Both the position numbers and the translations under genes were made by a program. A model generated the notes under the pieces. It ran no database searches and was not told where the DNA came from. It saw only the letters and a list, made by a program, of their open reading frames with translations. DNA of 64,000 nt, from assembly GCA_029948255.1 (NCBI GenBank), contig JALIZF010001700.1, positions 124,001-188,000 of the forward strand, given 5' to 3'. The stretch is from Telmatactis stephensoni. Taxonomy: Eukaryota; Cnidaria; Anthozoa; Actiniaria; Isophelliidae. This document shows positions 59,344 to 64,000 of the stretch, piece by piece. How positions within the stretch are numbered: position 1 is the stretch's first letter; the number at the start of each line of letters is the position of its first letter.

Positions 59344-60197
59344 TATAGGGCACTCAATTCAAAACAGTTTAATAACAAGAATTCGTTAATTTATTAGAGA
59401 TTAGAGGCGCGTTACTTGGTGGAATAATTCTTCCGTAAATAACAGCGCGGACGAATCATTTTCTATTCACTTTTATATGAGTCCCACGCACAATCAAACT
59501 TTAAAGCTTTGAAGCATGTTGTGTCGTCAAGTCTTGCTTTTGGGTGTCTGTTTAGCTGTTAAATTATTTGAGAAAGTTTGTTGAACTTTAAGTCGAAGTT
59601 GCCCTGCGAGCGGGGTCTCTTTTGCATTCTTCAGTTACCACTTTGTTACGTAGGAGTACAAATGGATCCCTGCTTGTGGGATATTTTTTAAAGGTTTCTG
59701 CCAATTAATAGTAATTTCTGGTTATAGTAAAAGGAAATGTCCTTTGCCAAAACTAATCTGAAAGATTTTAATAAAAATGGTGTAATTTGTGTGTCGCCAA
59801 TGTGTTGTCTTCAGGTATCCATAAAGAGCGAGCTGGACTGAAGAATCCTGGGGGTAATTAAATTTTTGCAGTCCTGCCGTAAGGTCCTCAGTTTTGTGAC
59901 TTGAAATATCCTGTCCATGATAATCCTCCTTCATTGGGAGGTTCCCAATCTGGTGTTCAAAGTTAGAGAATTAAAAAAAAAAAAAAAAAAAAAAAAACAC
60001 AGGAAACCCAAGCAAAAAAAATTGTTCGACACTGTAAACGTATACAATTTGTCTGTGCATGTCGGTGTGAAATTTTTTGTTGGCATGGAACTTTCGTTAA
60101 ACACAGGCAGACATGGCAGACAAATTGTATACATACTGTCACTGCATCAAATTGCATATTATTAATCAAGTGGAAAGATCACAATGTTCCTTCCTGG
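59344..60197. other. non-coding stretch
   Basis: It contains a 25-base A run at 59973-59997. A 70-codon minus frame at 59722-59934 has no recognised domain. Confidence 0.5.
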
Positions 60198-60568
60198 TTA
60201 GTCGAAGCACCCAAAGAACCTTTTCCGTAGGTGTATCCAGGCCAGTCCATATATGATCTTCTCGAGGTTGTCCATCATTGTTTTACCACAGGAGCCCCAT
60301 ATCAACAATCCATAAGTAACAGATGATGACCTTGAAGTAAAAGTCCTCCCTTTAACTGCGAGGAAGTAAAGAGATCGTAGAAGACTCAACTATTGCGTAA
60401 GGCGTTTGATGAGCTTAGTGATATGATGGTTCCAGTTGAGGCCGCTGTTCAGCTCCACACCCAGACACCTTGCCTCATCTACACGCTTCATGCTGTTACC
60501 ACCCAGCTCGACGTCTTGAATTGGGCCAATAAATGAACCCTGTCCTATGATCATAAATTCGGTCTTTC
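60198..60568 (-). pseudogene. LINE reverse-transcriptase C-terminal fragment
   Basis: On the minus strand the translation reads KTEFMIIGQGSFIGPIQDVE, LGGNSMKRVDEARCLGVELN, SGLNWNHHITKLIKRL, a TAG stop at 60390-60392, then LSLLRSLYFLAVKGRTF and YGLLIWGSCGKTMMDNLEKI. K-T-E-F, V-x-x-x-x-x-LGV, W..H and Y-x-L-x-x-W are landmarks of the region after the palm domain of non-LTR retrotransposons (CR1, L2 or Jockey-like). The fragment is 5'-truncated, has an in-frame stop and ends at 60198. It is a fossil. Confidence 0.85.
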
Positions 60569-61739
60569 CAGCTAGCGAGTTTCTACTCTAAAGTATACCA
60601 GAAAATATTATTTAAACCTCATGGTACTAGTATTACAAATTAAGGTTTGTACTTGGACTCGATCACTCAAGGCTTCACAACATCGACGAAAAACGGACGT
60701 AATTACATCAAATCAGTAGTTTGGAAACTGAATACTCGGATCAGTGTTGTGAGCCGTGTTGTCAAAAGCTGGTCCTGAACTACAAGAAAAACTATTTTGT
60801 TAAACCAGAGGTTAGAACAATGGAAAGACAACATCTAGAGAAAACTATACAGGCTTTTCAGTGGAGATTTTTTGTCTTCAACTTTCGATGGTTTGTTGTC
60901 CTTCCTGTCACTTTCGTTTCTGCATGGATCTAAATTCCACGAATGGAAGAAAACCGAGTAGATATAGAGCGACAAGTATTTCGTTGTTACAAATATTGGA
61001 TCGCCCGATATCATTAGCTTGTAGAAGAATTTTGTTCAGTGGTAAAATATTCAAGCATTGTTGAGTGGAATGGAGGAATCCTTTGAAGGCAGATTTACTT
61101 TAATTTTTTGTATTTTTGTTGTAGCTTCTCATTCAAATTTTGATCGAGCTTGTGACACTTTTGTTATGCTTTTCTGGATTTATCTTCCGTCCTTCAGCAT
61201 ACCAAACTATTTGTCAATAAAAGACGATCAATGAAAAAAAAGGAAAAACTGTGTTTTTACTGTATTTAAGCTTACGCCGTAAGATCTTGAATAGTTTTTG
61301 CAACTTCAGATTTTCTACTAGAGAGCTTGATGACAAGTCTTGCTAAAGTTCAATGTGTTCAATCATAGTGATCACTATTGAGTTTGTTTGTCTTTCTCTA
61401 AAAGTACACAAAATTTATTCTGGCTGCTTTTAGACGTTTGCACTGACTTTTTTATATCGGTTCCAAGCTAAGGTGTTTTACCGATAGCATTTATTCAAAA
61501 TTTCGATTCTGACTCTATCGAAAGTAGCTTGATGAACAAAACACTTTTCCAATTCTAGCTGCTCGAAAAATCACCTGAGGTTACTGAAATTCTTACATCA
61601 AAAAAACTTACTGTCATGACATTGGTTACTTGAAAGTTGGTTTTTCAAGGTTTGTTTTTGAGTTTTTGTGAGCTTTTGCCGACTAAAGCAATGAAAAAAT
61701 TAAAACATTTTTTCGAGAAAAGAAAAAAAATCTGACGTG
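60569..61739. other. non-coding stretch
   Basis: Only short frames of up to 70 codons without domains. Nothing else was recognised. Confidence 0.5.
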
Positions 61740-61835
61740 AGCGTGCGTCCGTCGTGAAATGGTTCACGGTAAATTAGCCAATCAGAGCGCGCGCTTTATT
61801 GTAGCTATGATATATTTCACGATGGACGCACGCTA
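61740..61835. mobile_element. ~95-bp hairpin element with CCAAT motif
   Basis: AGCGTGCGTCCGTCGTGAAAT on the left is matched by ATTTCACGATGGACGCACGCT on the right (one mismatch). Between them lies TTAGCCAATCAGAGCGCGCG. Similar GATTGG plus GCGCGC sequences lie at 11.9, 24.6 and 28.0 kb. Confidence 0.65.
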
Positions 61836-62100
61836 AGCATGGACAATTTCTTTAATGATTGATGTCTGGCAGCACGATACTTGTAACGATCCTCTACGTG
61901 CTATCGATAACGGCGCCTGTAAGTTTGACGTGCTGTTTCCATTTCTGCCATTTGATTGACATATAAAGGGTGACACCTATTGACAGTAAGCAATAGCAGC
62001 AGCTAGGTACATGGAAAATCACATTTCAAAAGAAAATATCATGAAAATACTTTTTAATATGTGAGAAAACACCCATCTATTTACTTCCGGATAGTGGTTT

Positions 62101-62124
62101 ATATATATATATATATATATATAT
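62101..62124 (+). repeat. (AT)n microsatellite
   Basis: Twelve perfect AT units. Confidence 0.98.
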
Positions 62125-62291
62125 TTGTAATAATGAATTTGTGAATAATGACCTATTTTATCAAAACATTCACTTTTTGGAATTTTCTTTAGCAGACATT
62201 TCAGAAAGTCTCATCGGATACCTGAAATGAAATGTCCAAAATAGATAACGAAAAATCAACTGTGACACAAACTTTAAAGACATCCTCTAGA

Positions 62292-62583
62292 GTGCTTTTA
62301 GTCTCAGTGTTGAATAGTTAGGTAACGTCAACTAAAATAGTAAAAGCCCGCCAAAGCAACGGTCAAGCAAATCAGGGGAGCTTTACTAATCGATCGATTA
62401 GCGAACATATTTACAAGAGAAATAACGCAGGAACAAGGCATTCTACCTTATTCCGCGCTCCCTCCGGAAGAAATTAAACGAACTGTTTTCGCGTGAAATC
62501 AAATTTTGGTGACGTCACCTAAAATAGTAAATAACTCGTCTAATTTAGTTGACATCACCTATTCAACAATGAGACTAAAAGCA
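62292..62583. mobile_element. 292-bp inverted-repeat element upstream of the membrane-protein gene
   Basis: The left arm GTGCTTTTAGTCTCAG..TGTTGAATAG..GTCAACTAAA is inverted at the right end (TTTAGTTGACATCACC, TATTCAACAATGAGAC, TAAAAGCAG). Arms are about 50 bp. A further GACGT-ACCTAAAATAGTAAA block repeats inside. It ends 178 bp before the next ATG and could contribute promoter sequence. Confidence 0.65.
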
Positions 62584-62761
62584 GCCTATATTGAAACATG
62601 CATACATTTACTAAATATAAGCTAGTTCGAAAGTGTGAATGGATTGAAATTGAAACCCTAAGTAAGACTTAATAGCTATCTAGCGAGGTGGATTCTCCTT
62701 TTGAACGCCGACTAAGCTATTCAGGCTATTGATTATTTGCTGCTTCAACTAGGCCCCCAAC

Positions 62762-64000
62762 ATGAGTAGCAGTACATTCATCGAAGTGTTTGGTCACATT
62801 GTGTTCAGTTTCACTAAAGGAGTCACAGAGTATTGCAACCCCCAAGAGCCTGAATTTACACCCGAGTCTTTTGGCTATAATCCTCTAGAGAGCACAGGTC
62901 GAGAATGGTATTGCCGTCCTGCTGATGAGCTTATTTACCAAGAATACAGTGATCACCAAGCCTCGAGCTTCACTACTTTGGGATCTAGAGGACTTCAAAA
63001 TGTAACTGTTGAAATCATCGATGCGTGTTCAACAGAGGAAAACAAATTAACACAGGATGTTCTTCCAGATCAAGACCCAGCTATGGCCTGGAAACGACTT
63101 AGACCGTCGCTGTTTGTTTCAGTTTGCAAGTCGATGTACATTGGAGCTTCAATTTCGCTTCTAATTGCTATTTTAGTGGGTGCGATATATATATTGGCCA
63201 TATACCTCTCTTTTAAAACTGTGAAAAACTGTCAGTTTCATCCAGTGAACTTGATTTCAGTACAAATGCAATGGTTAAGAACAATATCTGGTATTATTGC
63301 CTGTGCTTTTATGTATATAGGAGTCCTTGTGCTATTGCTATTACCATTTCGCCCGTTTCAGATACTGGGGTTAAAAAAGAGCCTCTTCCTGTTGTGTTTT
63401 CTAACTTATTGCTTGGATGCCCTTTATCGTATTGCTTTACAAGCCCTTGGGATATCTCATTCTAAAATTTCTAACACGCCAAAAAAGATTCCTCTAAACG
63501 TTATATTCATAGCTGGTCAATTTTTGCAAATTTGTTTTTTAGCCAAGAACATTGGCACAAGTTTGAAACAAAAGATGACTTTGTTCGTCCAAATGGTAGT
63601 ACCTGGTTCTTTTTGTTTCTTAACATTCACCCTAGTAGCGTCACTCATTTATCCCGCATACAACCAACAAACAGACAAAGAAGGAAAACTGGTAATCGCC
63701 CTCTTCTCTCCTCTTATTGGAGTCTTTCTAAAGGTAATCTCACGAATTTGTGTTCAGCGGTTATGCGTCACACATCCGGGATACTCCTGCGTCTTACTGT
63801 CAACCCTGTATTACGGCACGGCCATTGTCTTTCGTATTTTACAAGCGGATCTTCAAAGTCTGACATTCATTGCTACTCTTGGAATAATTCATGGCGCTTC
63901 TGAAGTCATTGAACGAAGTACCATGGTTTTCATTGATCATATTTGTCATCGTCTTTGGAAAAGACGTTCTGTTCCTTGGGGAAGTTTTCGTACTCCTCGC
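62762..64000 (+). CDS. multi-pass membrane protein of unknown function, intronless, open at window end
   Basis: One frame stays open for 413 codons from ATG 62762 to the last base, so the gene is 3'-incomplete here. An in-frame TAG four codons upstream makes this ATG the first possible start. Residues 1-120 look soluble and acidic, with several Cys and no clear signal peptide. Hydrophobic segments follow at about 125-150 (SISLLIAILVGAIYILAIYL), 172-195 (GIIACAFMYIGVLVLLLLPF), 200-220, 240-258, 270-295, 305-325 and 340-358, giving six to seven helices. The tail then reads GIIHGASEVIERSTMVFIDH and a basic RLWKRRSVPWGS segment. I do not recognise the family. Length without introns and clean codon structure argue for a real gene. 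Several short frames overlapping it (63271, 63532) are shadows. Confidence 0.85.
   Translation, partial: MSSSTFIEVFGHIVFSFTKGVTEYCNPQEPEFTPESFGYNPLESTGREWYCRPADELIYQEYSDHQASSFTTLGSRGLQNVTVEIIDACSTEENKLTQDVLPDQDPAMAWKRLRPSLFVSVCKSMYIGASISLLIAILVGAIYILAIYLSFKTVKNCQFHPVNLISVQMQWLRTISGIIACAFMYIGVLVLLLLPFRPFQILGLKKSLFLLCFLTYCLDALYRIALQALGISHSKISNTPKKIPLNVIFIAGQFLQICFLAKNIGTSLKQKMTLFVQMVVPGSFCFLTFTLVASLIYPAYNQQTDKEGKLVIALFSPLIGVFLKVISRICVQRLCVTHPGYSCVLLSTLYYGTAIVFRILQADLQSLTFIATLGIIHGASEVIERSTMVFIDHICHRLWKRRSVPWGSFRTPR

Overview
The window is animal genomic DNA, AT-rich, with introns, many microsatellites and many short non-autonomous transposons. The genes point to a cnidarian, most likely an anthozoan such as a stony coral. 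This rests on an invertebrate GH18 chitinase with a short Cys-rich C-terminal module, a single Eph receptor split into many exons, and palindromic repeat families of a kind I associate with coral genomes. The organism call is inference; no species can be named from the sequence alone.

Layout. (1) About 0.4-0.8 kb holds a MITE-like inverted-repeat element. (2) 1.5-2.95 kb (minus) is an uninterrupted, intronless GH18 chitinase copy with an intact catalytic motif but two apparent 1-nt frameshifts. A last-exon remnant of a second chitinase lies upstream of it on the same strand at 4.36-4.58 kb. (3) From 4.6 to 36.6 kb no gene could be recognised. The stretch holds microsatellites (ATTCT, TAAA, GGAA, TTTC), a 356-bp TA-flanked MITE, a 200-bp tandem duplication, a minisatellite near 15.7-16.1 kb, a diverged satellite-like block near 16.7-17.8 kb, and palindromic elements. 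(4) 36.6-58.2 kb (plus) is a complete Eph-type receptor tyrosine kinase gene in about 18 exons: signal peptide, ephrin-binding domain, Cys-rich region, two FN3 domains, transmembrane segment, kinase, SAM domain and a C-terminal PDZ-binding motif. (5) 58.2-62.7 kb holds a MITE, a LINE reverse-transcriptase fossil, a small hairpin element and a 292-bp inverted-repeat element. (6) 62,762 to the window end (plus) is a long intronless open frame of at least 413 codons for a multi-pass membrane protein that I do not recognise.

The Eph introns are a graveyard of mobile DNA. Intron 3 carries a 1.41-kb element with 144-bp, almost identical terminal inverted repeats and a perfect 9-bp target duplication (Mutator-like). 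Intron 6 carries a 78-bp minisatellite whose unit matches the interior of a MITE family also present at 46.2 and 59.2 kb, and a second MITE has inserted into that minisatellite with a clean TA duplication. Introns 12 and 17 carry tRNA-derived SINEs with visible Pol III A and B boxes.

The three gene loci have no evident functional link. Exon joins were checked by codon phase. All Eph joins are in frame except the juxtamembrane segment (exon 9 to exon 10), which is left open.
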